Source: JAQBVV01 sp965249205
GTDB taxonomy: Bacteria > Acidobacteriota > Vicinamibacteria > Vicinamibacterales > UBA2999
Assembly (NCBI GenBank): GCA_965249205.1
Contig: CBDFLL010000003.1
Location: forward strand, 1 to 64,000
Direction: 5' to 3'
Length of the DNA stretch: 64,000 nt
The first letter of the stretch is position 1. Each line of letters begins with the position of its first letter. Under the pieces are notes generated by a model. It ran no database searches and had not been told where the DNA came from. It saw only the letters and a list, made by a program, of their open reading frames with translations. This document shows, piece by piece, positions 56,539-64,000 of the stretch. Position numbers and translations under genes: made by a program.

Positions 56539-56590
56539 GTGGCCGCAGTGGCCACGAGGCTGACGTGGCGGCAGTGGCCACGAGGCTGAC
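56539..56590. repeat. 26-bp direct repeat, two copies
   Basis: Units GTGGCCGCAGTGGCCACGAG-GCTGAC and a second copy with one change lie side by side (56539-56564, 56565-56590), with the start of a third. Each contains the palindromic stretch GTGGC...GCCAC. It lies upstream of the propeller gene. Confidence 0.65.
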
Positions 56591-56629
56591 GTGGCCGCGC
56601 CACGCCCTTGAAGTGCCCGTCCCGCGCCG

Positions 56630-56694
56630 CGCGGATTCCATGAGCGCGTAGTTCCCGAGCAACCGCAGTCGAGTGCTCGATCGACGTGCAATCC
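56630..56694. repeat. MITE-like palindromic element, alpha type, diverged
   Basis: About 65 bp with ends CGGATTCCA and TGCAATCCG. The right flank CTAG (56695-56698) holds the TAG stop of the MFS gene on the minus strand. The interior GAGCGCGTAG and AACCGCAGTCGAG echo other alpha copies. Confidence 0.55.
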
Positions 56695-56695
56695 G

Positions 56696-58039
56696 CTAGT
56701 CGGGCAGCTCCTCCTGTTTCGGCTCCGGCAGCCAGAAGCTGGCTACAAAGCCGATCGCGTATGCGGCCGTTCCAACGATCGCTGCCGCGTAGGAGAGGCG
56801 CACGGGCACCGTGGCCCCGGGCATGAACGCAACCAGGTTCACCGTCACCAGTGCGGCCATCGTGCCGATCATCCGGCCGCCGACATTGGCGGCGAAGCTC
56901 TCACCGGTGCCGCGGAGGTGTGTCGGAAAGACGCGCGGCAGATAGTTGCCCCAGAAACTGAACTGCGCGATGGTGGCAATGCCGATGAACAGGATCCCCC
57001 ATTGCGCCAGCGGCAGACCAAGGGTTGGTGCCAGGACGTAGACGACGGGCAGCAGGATGAGTCCGGGGATCTGAAAAATCCACAGTAGCTTCCGGCGACC
57101 GACGATCACCACGGCGAGAAACGCCAGCATGAGTCGGCCAGTGAGTCCGCCGATCTCCTGGAACGACTGCACAGCGCTGATGGTCTGTTCCTGCGCGGTT
57201 CTCGAGAGTTCGGCAACACTCTCCAGGCCGGGCACGATGCGCGGCATCTGCTGAATGGCGCCGAACGCCGCCGCGTACGCACAGGCCATCATGATCGTCG
57301 TCACGATCGTCGTGCGCCGGAACTCGGGTGTAAACAACGCGGCGAAGCTTGGGCGCTTCAACGTGCCGGCCAGCTTCTTGGCCCGCCACGTGGGCGACTC
57401 AGGCAGAAACGGACGGATGATCATGAGCGGAATCGCCGGGATGAGTCCCGAGATGAGCGTGTAGCGCCACGCCGCGTGGCCGCCGAGCACCTCTGGCAGC
57501 GACTCGGCGTAGGTGACCACGAGAAAGTAGACGCCGGTGACCATCAGGCCGCCGATCGAGCCGAACGCCTGCGTATAGCCGATCACACGTTCCCGCTGTT
57601 TCGCGTAGGGGAACATCTCCGCCAGCCATGCCACGGCGGCGACAAACTCCACGCAGACGCCGACGAACGTGGTGCATCGGAAGAAGAGTAACCATTGGAC
57701 CGAGGTGGCGTAGCCGGCGGCCATGGCCGAGAACCCGTACAACAGGATGCTCCAGACCAGGACCCGTCGTCGGCCGAACAGGTCGGTGAGATAGCCGCCG
57801 AGCAATCCAAAGATGCCGCCTGCAACGGCGGGCACGTAGAGCATGGTGCCCACCCACGCGTTGACTTCCAGGCTGTCGGGGGCGACACCCAGCAGATCCG
57901 AAAGCGCCGGTCGAATGATGAGCGGCAGCATCAGCAGCTCGTACGAGTCGAAGGCGAAGCCCATCGCGGCGACGAAGCAGATCAACCACTGGACCGGTGT
58001 GAGGGCTGGTGGCGCGGAGTGTTGGCTATCGAAGGTCAT
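56696..58039 (-). CDS. MFS transporter
   Basis: 447 residues with 12 predicted membrane segments. The loop 2-3 motif GGYLTDLFGRRRVL, a conserved FDSYELLMLPLI in helix 1 (an acidic residue in the membrane) and PESPTWRAKK after helix 6 are typical of metabolite:H+ symporters. The substrate, perhaps an organic acid or sugar, cannot be deduced. Its stop lies in the CTAG flanking an alpha MITE. Confidence 0.88.
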   Translation of the reverse strand: MTFDSQHSAPPALTPVQWLICFVAAMGFAFDSYELLMLPLIIRPALSDLLGVAPDSLEVNAWVGTMLYVPAVAGGIFGLLGGYLTDLFGRRRVLVWSILLYGFSAMAAGYATSVQWLLFFRCTTFVGVCVEFVAAVAWLAEMFPYAKQRERVIGYTQAFGSIGGLMVTGVYFLVVTYAESLPEVLGGHAAWRYTLISGLIPAIPLMIIRPFLPESPTWRAKKLAGTLKRPSFAALFTPEFRRTTIVTTIMMACAYAAAFGAIQQMPRIVPGLESVAELSRTAQEQTISAVQSFQEIGGLTGRLMLAFLAVVIVGRRKLLWIFQIPGLILLPVVYVLAPTLGLPLAQWGILFIGIATIAQFSFWGNYLPRVFPTHLRGTGESFAANVGGRMIGTMAALVTVNLVAFMPGATVPVRLSYAAAIVGTAAYAIGFVASFWLPEPKQEELPD

Positions 58040-58089
58040 CTGGGCTGCGAATATACTTCAATATGGTCCTGCCTTCGCGGACCCTGAAA

Positions 58090-58252
58090 TAAGGGTTCTG
58101 GTGGGAATAAGGTTGTCAGCTTGGGCGTCGAGGCGCCCGCCCGGCAAGGCGCGACGAGCGCGCATGCCTGGCGCATGCAAGTGACGAGCAACGCAGCCCG
58201 GCGGGATGCATCGGTGGTCAAGGTGGCAACCTTATTCCCACCCGAGCCCTTA
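58090..58252. repeat. MITE-like element C with long arms
   Basis: 163 bp. The 26-base arms, which include GGTGGGAATAAGGTTG, match with two mismatches. The interior on the minus strand is the same core as in elements A and B (GCGTTGCTCGTCAC, TGCGCCAGGCATGC, CGTCGCGCC). Clear target duplication was not seen. It separates the divergent MFS and ligase genes. Confidence 0.65.
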
Positions 58253-58277
58253 GACAAGAGACGTGGAATCGCCCTCA

Positions 58278-59369
58278 ATGACAGAGCTTTCAGCAGAACA
58301 GCAGGCCGCCCGCGACGCGCTTGACGCCCATGTGCGCGACATCGTGCGGTGGCATTTCAATCCAGAGACTGGGTGCCCGTTCTGGCTGGAGAAGGCCGCG
58401 AGCCTGGGCTTCGACCCGCGACAGGACATCACGGGATTCAATGATCTGCACCGGTTCGGCCCGTTTGAAGATGAGTGGCTGCGCGGCGGTCCGGTGCAGC
58501 GCTGGGTGCCCAAGGGCCTGGCCGGCAAGCCGGTGTTCGTCTTTGAAACGGGCGGCACGACGGGCATTCCGAAGACGCGCGTTGCGTGCGACGACTTCCG
58601 GGCCGACTACGAGCTGTTCAGCGCGACGCTCCCGGAAGAGCACTTCCCGAAGGGCGCCAACTGGCTGATGCTCGGACCGTCAGGTCCTCGACGGCTGCGT
58701 CTGGCGGTGGAGCACCTGGCCCAGCACCGTGGCGGCATCTGCTTTTGCGTGGATCTGGATCCGCGCTGGGTCATCAAGCTGATCAAGAAGGGGTGGACCG
58801 AGCACCTGATGGCCTACAAGGACCATGTGATCGATCAGGCGGTGACGATCCTGTCGGCCAACCACGACATCCGCTGCCTGTTCACGACGCCAAAGCTGCT
58901 CGAATCGCTGGCGCTTAGGCTCGAATCGAACGGCACGACGATCCGGCAGGCGGGCATCACGGGTATCTTCTCCGGCGGCACGGAGTTCACGCCGCAGTGG
59001 AACCGCTTTGCGCACGAGGAACTGCTCGATGGCGCGTACATGACGCCGACGTATGGCAACACGCTGATGGGGCTGGCGGCGAGCGCGCCAACCGGTCCGC
59101 ACAATGACTACAAGATCGCCTACTATGCGCCGCAGCCCAGGGCGGTGCTCGACGTGGTGGACTTCGACGACTCCAACAAGGTGGTGGACTACGGCGAGAC
59201 GGGCCGCGTCAAGCTGACGACGCTCACCAAAGAGTGTTTCATTCCCGGCTTTCTCGAACGTGACGAGGGCGAGCGCGAACCGCCGTACGAGCGCTGTCCG
59301 TGGGACGGCGTCAGCGGCGTCAGGCCGTATCGCGGCTTCGCCTCGTCAACGACGGTCGGGGTGTACTGA
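58278..59369 (+). CDS. AMP-forming acyl ligase, LuxE/PaaK-like
   Basis: 363 residues from ATG 58278; GTG 58263 is an alternative. FETGGTTGIPKTR is the P-loop of adenylate-forming enzymes, with GIFSGGTEFTPQWNRF and MTPTYGNTLMGLA as the later core motifs. It is shorter than standard acyl-CoA ligases and lacks a full C-terminal lid, as in LuxE-type acyl-protein synthetases and PaaK. The next gene, overlapping by one base, is an acyl-reductase-like dehydrogenase, so the pair may activate and reduce an acyl group. Confidence 0.75.
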   Translation: MTELSAEQQAARDALDAHVRDIVRWHFNPETGCPFWLEKAASLGFDPRQDITGFNDLHRFGPFEDEWLRGGPVQRWVPKGLAGKPVFVFETGGTTGIPKTRVACDDFRADYELFSATLPEEHFPKGANWLMLGPSGPRRLRLAVEHLAQHRGGICFCVDLDPRWVIKLIKKGWTEHLMAYKDHVIDQAVTILSANHDIRCLFTTPKLLESLALRLESNGTTIRQAGITGIFSGGTEFTPQWNRFAHEELLDGAYMTPTYGNTLMGLAASAPTGPHNDYKIAYYAPQPRAVLDVVDFDDSNKVVDYGETGRVKLTTLTKECFIPGFLERDEGEREPPYERCPWDGVSGVRPYRGFASSTTVGVY

Positions 59370-60811
59370 TGATCGAACTCCCGGTCCTGCGATGGGGATC
59401 CCCCTACACGAGCATGGACGTGGACGACGTTGTCCACTTTTCCACGGGCGAACCGATCGCGCGTGTCAGCCGCGCTAACGGAGGATTGATTCAACGCGAC
59501 ATGCGAAAGGCGGCGCGCGCACGCGAGGTGCTGCGCGAGATCCCGATCGGCGATCTGATCGCGATGGCCGCCAGGGCGGGCGAACTCTACATGAGCGCGA
59601 CGCTGCCGATGGGCGACGCGACACAGACGCCAGACGAGTTCGTGCATGCGCAGTCGGCGAGCACGGGGCTGCCGGAGCAAATGTGCCGCGCCAACATGCG
59701 CAAGAACGCGTTCGTGCTCGGGCGCATGGGCGACATCCTGACGGCGCTGACGCGCGGGTTGTCGCTGGACGTGCTGACGAGCGGCCACGGCGAAGAGCGC
59801 GACGTGCCAATCAGCTATCAGGCGAACAGTCCGGTCGTCGGACTCGTCCTGCCGTCGAACTCTCCCGGCGTGCATACGCTCTGGATGCCGATCATCCCGA
59901 TGCAGATCGGCCTGGTGCTCAAGCCGGGACCGCAGGAGCCGTGGACGCCGTACCGGATGGCGGCGGCGTTTTTCGAAGCAGGCATTCCGCGCGAGGCGAT
60001 TTCGATCTACCCGGGCGGGGCGGATGTCGGCGCGGCGGTGCTCGAGAGCTGCGGCCGAAGCATGGTGTTCGGCGGCACGCCGACGGTGGATCGCTACCGC
60101 GGGGATCCACGGGTACAGGCGCACGGTCCTGGGTTCTCGAAGATTCTGCTGGCTGACGATCAGGTGGACAACTGGGAGCAATATCTCGACGTGATGGTCG
60201 AGAGCGTGTTCGTCAACAGCGGCCGGAGCTGCATCAACTGTTCGGGAATCTGGGCGAGCCGCCACACGCGCGAGATTGCCGACGCACTGGCCAGGCGGCT
60301 GGCGGACGTCCGGCCGTTGCCCCCGGACAATCCGGACGCGGCGCTGGCGGCTTTCACGGTACCAGGCGTGGCCGACGCGATCTCCAGTGCGATCGACGCG
60401 GACCTCAAGGCACCCGGCGTGACGGACGTGACGGCGACCTACCGCGAGGGTGGCCGAATGGTGCCGGAGGGGAGCGCGGCCTACCTGCTGCCGACGGTGG
60501 TGCACAGCGGCGCGGCGGATGCGGCGATCGCCAAAGCGGAGTACATGTTTCCGTTCGTCAGTGTGGTGGAGTGTCCGCAGGCGCAGATGCTGTCGGCGAT
60601 CGGGCCGACGCTGGTCTGCAGCGCGATCACGGAAGACGAGGCACTTGGTCGGCAGTTGCTCGACGCCACCCATATCGACCGGTTGAACCTGGGGCCTGTT
60701 CCCACCACGCAACTCAACTGGCTCCAACCGCACGAGGGCAACATCGTGGAGTTCCTGTTCCGCGCGCGCGCGTATCAGGCGGCACCGATCCACGCGACCA
60801 CACTGTCCTGA
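59369..60811 (+). CDS. Aldehyde dehydrogenase/acyl reductase-like protein
   Basis: 480 residues from ATG 59369 (TGATG overlap). The aldehyde-dehydrogenase fold is visible: SPVVGLVLPSNSPGVHTLWM, LKPGPQEPWTPYRMAAAFFE, MVFGGTPTVDRYRGD, and the catalytic Cys in VNSGRSCINCSGIW. The LuxC-type acyl-CoA reductase family is a plausible placement. It is downstream of a LuxE-like ligase and upstream of a glycosyltransferase with stop/start overlap. Confidence 0.8.
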   Translation: MIELPVLRWGSPYTSMDVDDVVHFSTGEPIARVSRANGGLIQRDMRKAARAREVLREIPIGDLIAMAARAGELYMSATLPMGDATQTPDEFVHAQSASTGLPEQMCRANMRKNAFVLGRMGDILTALTRGLSLDVLTSGHGEERDVPISYQANSPVVGLVLPSNSPGVHTLWMPIIPMQIGLVLKPGPQEPWTPYRMAAAFFEAGIPREAISIYPGGADVGAAVLESCGRSMVFGGTPTVDRYRGDPRVQAHGPGFSKILLADDQVDNWEQYLDVMVESVFVNSGRSCINCSGIWASRHTREIADALARRLADVRPLPPDNPDAALAAFTVPGVADAISSAIDADLKAPGVTDVTATYREGGRMVPEGSAAYLLPTVVHSGAADAAIAKAEYMFPFVSVVECPQAQMLSAIGPTLVCSAITEDEALGRQLLDATHIDRLNLGPVPTTQLNWLQPHEGNIVEFLFRARAYQAAPIHATTLS

Positions 60812-62145
60812 TGCGCATTCTGTCGATCACGGCAGGCGCGGCGGGCATGTATTGCGGCAGTTGCACCCGCGACAACGCGCTGGCCCGCGAGCTGATGGCG
60901 CTGGGCCACGACGTGACGCTGGTGCCGGTGTACACGCCGACCCGACCAGATGAACGCAACGTGAGCCGCTCGCGCGTGCTGTTCGGCGGCATCAGTGTTT
61001 ACCTGCAGCAGTACGTGCCGATGCTTAGAAGTGCGCCGCAGTGGCTGGATCGCCTCTGGGACGCGCCAGGCGTGATCTCGGCGTTTGCGAGCCGCGCCCT
61101 GTCCACGGATGCTCGCATGCTCGGAGATCTGACGGTGTCGATGCTGCAAGGCGAGCAGGGGGCGCTGCGCCGGGAGTTCGACAAGTTGGTGGACTGGATC
61201 CGCGCGGAGCCGCTCCCCGACGTGATCAACTTGCCGAACACACTGCTGATCGCGATGGCGGCACCACTCAAGCGCGTGTTCAACCGCCCGGTGTGCTGCA
61301 CGATGCAGGGCGAGGAATTCTTTCTGGACAGCCTCGTGCCGCCGTATCGCGATCGGGCGCTTGCGCTCATCCGCGAGCAGGTGCAGCACGTGGATCGTTT
61401 CATCGCGGTTGGGGACTACTGTGCGGCGTTCATGTCGGACTACCTGGAGATTCCGCGCGAACGCATCTCGGTGGTGCCGCTCGGCATCAGCATGGATGGC
61501 TACCCGGAGTCGTCCCCGGCAGCGAGTCGTCCAGAGGGGGAGCCCTTGCGCATCGGCTATTTCGCGCGGATTGCGCCAGAGAAGGGGCTGCACGTGCTGG
61601 CGGACGCCTACATCCGACTGCGTCAGCGGACGGGGCGCGTGCCGATCAGGCTGGAAACAGCGGGGTATCTGGCGCGGTCGGAGCGGCCGTACTTCGACGA
61701 TGTGTGTAAGGCACTCGATCGCGCGGGTCTGGCGCACGAGTGTACGCATCACGGTGAGGTGGATCGGGAAGGGAAGCTGGCGTACCTGCAGAAGCTCGAT
61801 GTGCTGTCGGTGCCAGCGACGTTCGACGAGCCGAAGGGCATGTTCGTGCTGGAGGCGATGGCCAGCGGTGTGCCGGTGGTGCAGCCGCGGCGCGGAGGAT
61901 TCACTGAGATCGTGGAGAGGACGGGCGGCGGCCTGCTGGTGGAGCGCGATGACACGGACGCGCTGACGGAAGGCCTGCACGCGCTGGTAGGAGACCCGGA
62001 GCTGCGCTCGTCGCTGGCAGACCGCGCGTTCCACGGCGTGCGCGAGCATCACACGATTGAAGCGTCGGCGGCGCGCCTCCTCGATGTCTTTACGGCTGTG
62101 GTAACTCCGGATAGCCAATCTGCGGCCGGTCAGTCGGTGGCCTGA
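60811..62145 (+). CDS. Glycosyltransferase family 4 protein
   Basis: 444 residues from ATG 60811, one-base overlap with the dehydrogenase. The N terminus RILSITAGAAGMYCGSCTRD-N and the C-terminal GT-B motif KGMFVLEAMASGVPVVQPRRG (the E-x7-E-like donor site) identify GT4. LRIGYFARIAPEKGLHVLAD is the interdomain strand. It would use a nucleotide-sugar donor at the inner membrane. Its place between a reductase and an ABC ATPase suggests a glycolipid or modified aldehyde product. Confidence 0.88.
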   Translation: MRILSITAGAAGMYCGSCTRDNALARELMALGHDVTLVPVYTPTRPDERNVSRSRVLFGGISVYLQQYVPMLRSAPQWLDRLWDAPGVISAFASRALSTDARMLGDLTVSMLQGEQGALRREFDKLVDWIRAEPLPDVINLPNTLLIAMAAPLKRVFNRPVCCTMQGEEFFLDSLVPPYRDRALALIREQVQHVDRFIAVGDYCAAFMSDYLEIPRERISVVPLGISMDGYPESSPAASRPEGEPLRIGYFARIAPEKGLHVLADAYIRLRQRTGRVPIRLETAGYLARSERPYFDDVCKALDRAGLAHECTHHGEVDREGKLAYLQKLDVLSVPATFDEPKGMFVLEAMASGVPVVQPRRGGFTEIVERTGGGLLVERDDTDALTEGLHALVGDPELRSSLADRAFHGVREHHTIEASAARLLDVFTAVVTPDSQSAAGQSVA

Positions 62146-62147
62146 CG

Positions 62148-62840
62148 ATGCTCCGGGTATCAAACGTCAGCAAGGAGTACCCAACACCCCGCGGCCCGCT
62201 GCAGGTGCTGTCGGACGTGACGCTGTCGCTCAGGCCTGGTGATGCGGCGGCGATCACGGGTCCGTCGGGCAGCGGCAAGAGTACGCTGCTCTACATCCTC
62301 GGGGCGCTGGAGTCGCCGTCATCGGGCGAGGTGACGCTGAATGACCGCGATCCGTTTGCGCTGTCGGCCAATGGGCTTGCGGACTTCAGGAACGCGCAGA
62401 TCGGATTCGTATTTCAGGATCACTGCCTGCTGCCGCAGTGCTCGGTGCTGGAGAACGTGCTGGTCCCGACGCTCGTCGGGAAAAGCGCTGTAAAGAGCGC
62501 CGGGGGCTCAAGCGGCGAGGTTGCGTCGCGTGCCCGGTCGCTCATCGAACACGTGGGACTCGGTGATCGTGTCGAACACCGACCGAGCGAGTTGTCGGGT
62601 GGCGAGAAGCAGCGGGTGGCGATCGCCCGCGCGCTGATTCGCGAACCGGGGCTGATGCTGTGCGACGAACCCACAGGCAACCTCGACCACGCCTCGGCAT
62701 CGATGGTCGCCTCGCTGCTGCTCGATCTGCATCAGCGCCAGCGAAACATTCTGATCGTCGTCACGCACAGCGCCATGCTCGCCGCGCAGTTTCCGATCCG
62801 GTTCGAGATCGTGGGCGGGCGGCTGACGCGAGAAGGGTAG
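62148..62840 (+). CDS. ABC transporter ATPase, LolD type
   Basis: 230 residues. Walker A GPSGSGKST, Q-loop FVFQDHCLLPQCSVLEN, signature LSGGEKQRVAIARA, Walker B LMLCDEPTGNLD and H-loop VVTHS. LLPQxSVLENVLVP is characteristic of LolD-like ATPases. It is the last gene of the four-gene operon, starting 2 bp after the glycosyltransferase stop. No FtsX-like permease follows, although such ATPases need one. Confidence 0.92.
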   Translation: MLRVSNVSKEYPTPRGPLQVLSDVTLSLRPGDAAAITGPSGSGKSTLLYILGALESPSSGEVTLNDRDPFALSANGLADFRNAQIGFVFQDHCLLPQCSVLENVLVPTLVGKSAVKSAGGSSGEVASRARSLIEHVGLGDRVEHRPSELSGGEKQRVAIARALIREPGLMLCDEPTGNLDHASASMVASLLLDLHQRQRNILIVVTHSAMLAAQFPIRFEIVGGRLTREG

Positions 62841-63290
62841 TGCGCTCGCTCGCGGTTTCGATCCTGTGGGCTGTGGGGACACCAGCCGTCGGCCACCGGC
62901 TCCGCATCCCGGGACATCGCTCTCCGTCTCGGTACCCTGACGCTATCGCGTCGACTATCAGCTAGTTCGTAGCCGAGTCCGTCAGGCGCAATCGGACCTC
63001 CAGTGGTGATCCGAGCGCTTGCCTGCACACGGACCGAAGTCGACGCGGAAGACTCGCTCCGCGCGATGTCCAGCACCTGGCGTCGGCATGCTCCGACGGC
63101 GTCCGCCGTCTGGTATCCCCGCAGCTTGGTAAATCGAGAGCAGGTGTGCACCTTGCACATGTTCTCGTGGCTGCCGAGGGGTTCCGGTCGTTCGGGATGG
63201 CTACGAGTAGTTCACTGCTTCACACCATTGGGCGCGGAACGGGAGGCAGGCCGGATAGAATTCCAAACTGACAGTCCCAGGACGCAAGCA
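62841..63290. other. Non-coding stretch between the ABC operon and the TIR gene
   Basis: 450 bp in which I find no supported gene. The expected permease gene is absent, and neither a terminator nor a repeat family member was recognised. It may be a junction left by loss or gain of DNA. Confidence 0.45.
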
Positions 63291-64000
63291 GTGAACCAGC
63301 TCTTCATCTCCCACAGTTCGCAGGACGACGCGTTCGTACGCGATCTCCGCGCGACGCTCGCCGATCACGGGCAGGAGGGCTGGGTCGATTCGCGCGAGCT
63401 GCGCGGCGGCGATCCGCTCTGGTCGGAGATACGGCAGGCCATCGACGACGCATCGGCCTACGCCGTCGTGGTCAGCCCGGATGCGCTGCAATCGAAGTGG
63501 GTCGGCAAGGAGCTGAGCCACGCGCTCGAGGTGCAGAAGAAGAGCGGCAAGGGCCAGTTTCCGGTCATCCCGCTCTCGTTGAACGGTACCAAGCTCGGCG
63601 TGCTGGAAAACCTTTTCGACGAGGAGCCGATCTTCATCCCCGTTAGCAACGATCCGGGCGGCGTCGAGGCGGCGATGAATGCGATCCTCGTCGCCCTGGG
63701 CAAGCGGCTCGCGGCGGACGTCTCGGCCGCCCCGCAACCCGAGGCCGAGCCGGTCGAGGAGCTCGTGCTCGAGCTCACGGATTTGAAGTTCCACGAGCAG
63801 GACGGCATCCGTCGCGCCTCCGCCCGCGCCCGGCTCGTCCATGAGCCGGCCACGCCGGGCCAGCGCGAAGTCGCGAGCGCCCAGTCCTGGCGACTCGTTG
63901 CGCCAATTGGCCCCATCGAGGCGGAGGAACTGCGCTGGTATCTCGAGAAATACGCCGTCTGGCCGAGTCACTACTTCCGGGACCGCGCGCGCAAGGTGGA
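63291..64000 (+). CDS. TIR-domain protein, 5' part, runs off the window
   Basis: From GTG 63291 an open frame of 236 codons runs past the window end. Residues 1-130 form a TIR domain: VNQLFISHSSQDDAFVRDL, GWVDSRELRGGDPLWSEIRQ, and SKWVGKELSHALE with the Glu at the position of the NAD-cleaving residue. An acidic linker (EAEPVEELVLELTD) follows, then a second module with WRLVAPIGPIEAEELRWYLE and YAVWPSHYFRDRARKV. In my recollection that module precedes CHAT (caspase-like) domains in multidomain bacterial proteins; this cannot be confirmed because the gene is cut. A long minus-strand frame over it is a shadow. Confidence 0.75.
   Translation, partial: MNQLFISHSSQDDAFVRDLRATLADHGQEGWVDSRELRGGDPLWSEIRQAIDDASAYAVVVSPDALQSKWVGKELSHALEVQKKSGKGQFPVIPLSLNGTKLGVLENLFDEEPIFIPVSNDPGGVEAAMNAILVALGKRLAADVSAAPQPEAEPVEELVLELTDLKFHEQDGIRRASARARLVHEPATPGQREVASAQSWRLVAPIGPIEAEELRWYLEKYAVWPSHYFRDRARKV

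Noticed and set aside
59189..60793. A 534-codon minus-strand frame over the dehydrogenase gene
   Set aside because: It is antisense to a gene with conserved Cys and cofactor motifs and overlapping operon neighbours. Its His/Arg-rich translation is typical of a shadow frame.
60775..62163. A 462-codon minus-strand frame over the glycosyltransferase gene
   Set aside because: The GT4 motifs are on the plus strand; the antisense translation is His/Arg-rich and has no signature.
63201..63971. A 256-codon minus-strand frame over the TIR gene
   Set aside because: The plus strand shows a clear TIR domain, and the minus frame has Arg/Leu-rich composition with no motif.

Overview
The window is GC-rich, densely coded bacterial DNA. 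The gene content suggests an acidobacterial chromosome, plausibly class Vicinamibacteria: many exported beta-propeller and c-type cytochrome lipoproteins, DUF6152 and DUF6644 proteins, an exported isoaspartyl methyltransferase, a histone-H1-like DUF6335 protein, and scpA-scpB, cmk, rpsA and HU genes. This placement is an inference from gene families; no 16S rRNA is present.

Layout. 0-6 kb holds exported propeller, cytochrome and DUF6152 proteins, with IS copy 1 and a decayed DUF983 gene. 6-10 kb holds an IS3 orfA scrap, tRNA-Lys(CUU), a broken CDP-glycerol-type transferase gene, IS copy 2 and half of a kinase gene. 10.4-12.8 kb is a metY-metX pair with both genes broken. 12.9-17.8 kb is an apparent operon of exported haem and NHL-propeller proteins. 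17.9-20.6 kb holds a gamma-glutamyltransferase-like enzyme and a DDAH-type amidinohydrolase. 20.8-27.2 kb is a graveyard: truncated FAD-oxidoreductase and SGNH genes, an intact vapBC pair, a radical SAM gene split by an IS256-family element, and a degenerate second vapBC. 27.2-33.6 kb has a VTT membrane protein, the methyltransferase, an FN3 protein, a double UspA, a cytochrome and a cupredoxin-like lipoprotein. 33.6-36.4 kb holds IS copy 3, the other half of the kinase, an epimerase tail and Usp/VIT remnants. 36.3-40.7 kb is an ABC/HlyD exporter operon. 40.8-45.4 kb has a broken serine protease with a free prodomain-like protein upstream, two DUF6644 membrane proteins and a cytochrome tail. 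45.5-62.8 kb is an intact core block: site-2 protease, trpS, scpAB, rluB, cmk, rpsA, HU, HIT, an MFS transporter and a four-gene ligase/reductase/glycosyltransferase/ABC operon. The window ends inside a TIR-domain gene.

Three results stand out. First, the three 1,295-bp IS copies all sit between CTAG repeats. Copies 2 and 3 are in opposite orientation, and the two halves of one 291-codon kinase gene abut their right ends in a way that joins exactly in frame, so an IS-IS inversion of about 24 kb (or a misassembly at the repeats) is recorded here. Second, there is a family of small palindromic MITE-like elements. Most have YTAR-type flanks (CTAG or TTAG), several begin at a gene's TAG stop codon, and one is inserted inside another with an empty-site counterpart in the same window. 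Third, an IS256-family element with a perfect 8-bp target duplication interrupts an otherwise intact radical SAM gene.

About a dozen genes are broken by TGG-to-stop changes, frameshifts, truncation or IS insertion, all in the accessory parts. The 17 kb core block shows no break, which argues for real gene decay rather than random sequencing error.
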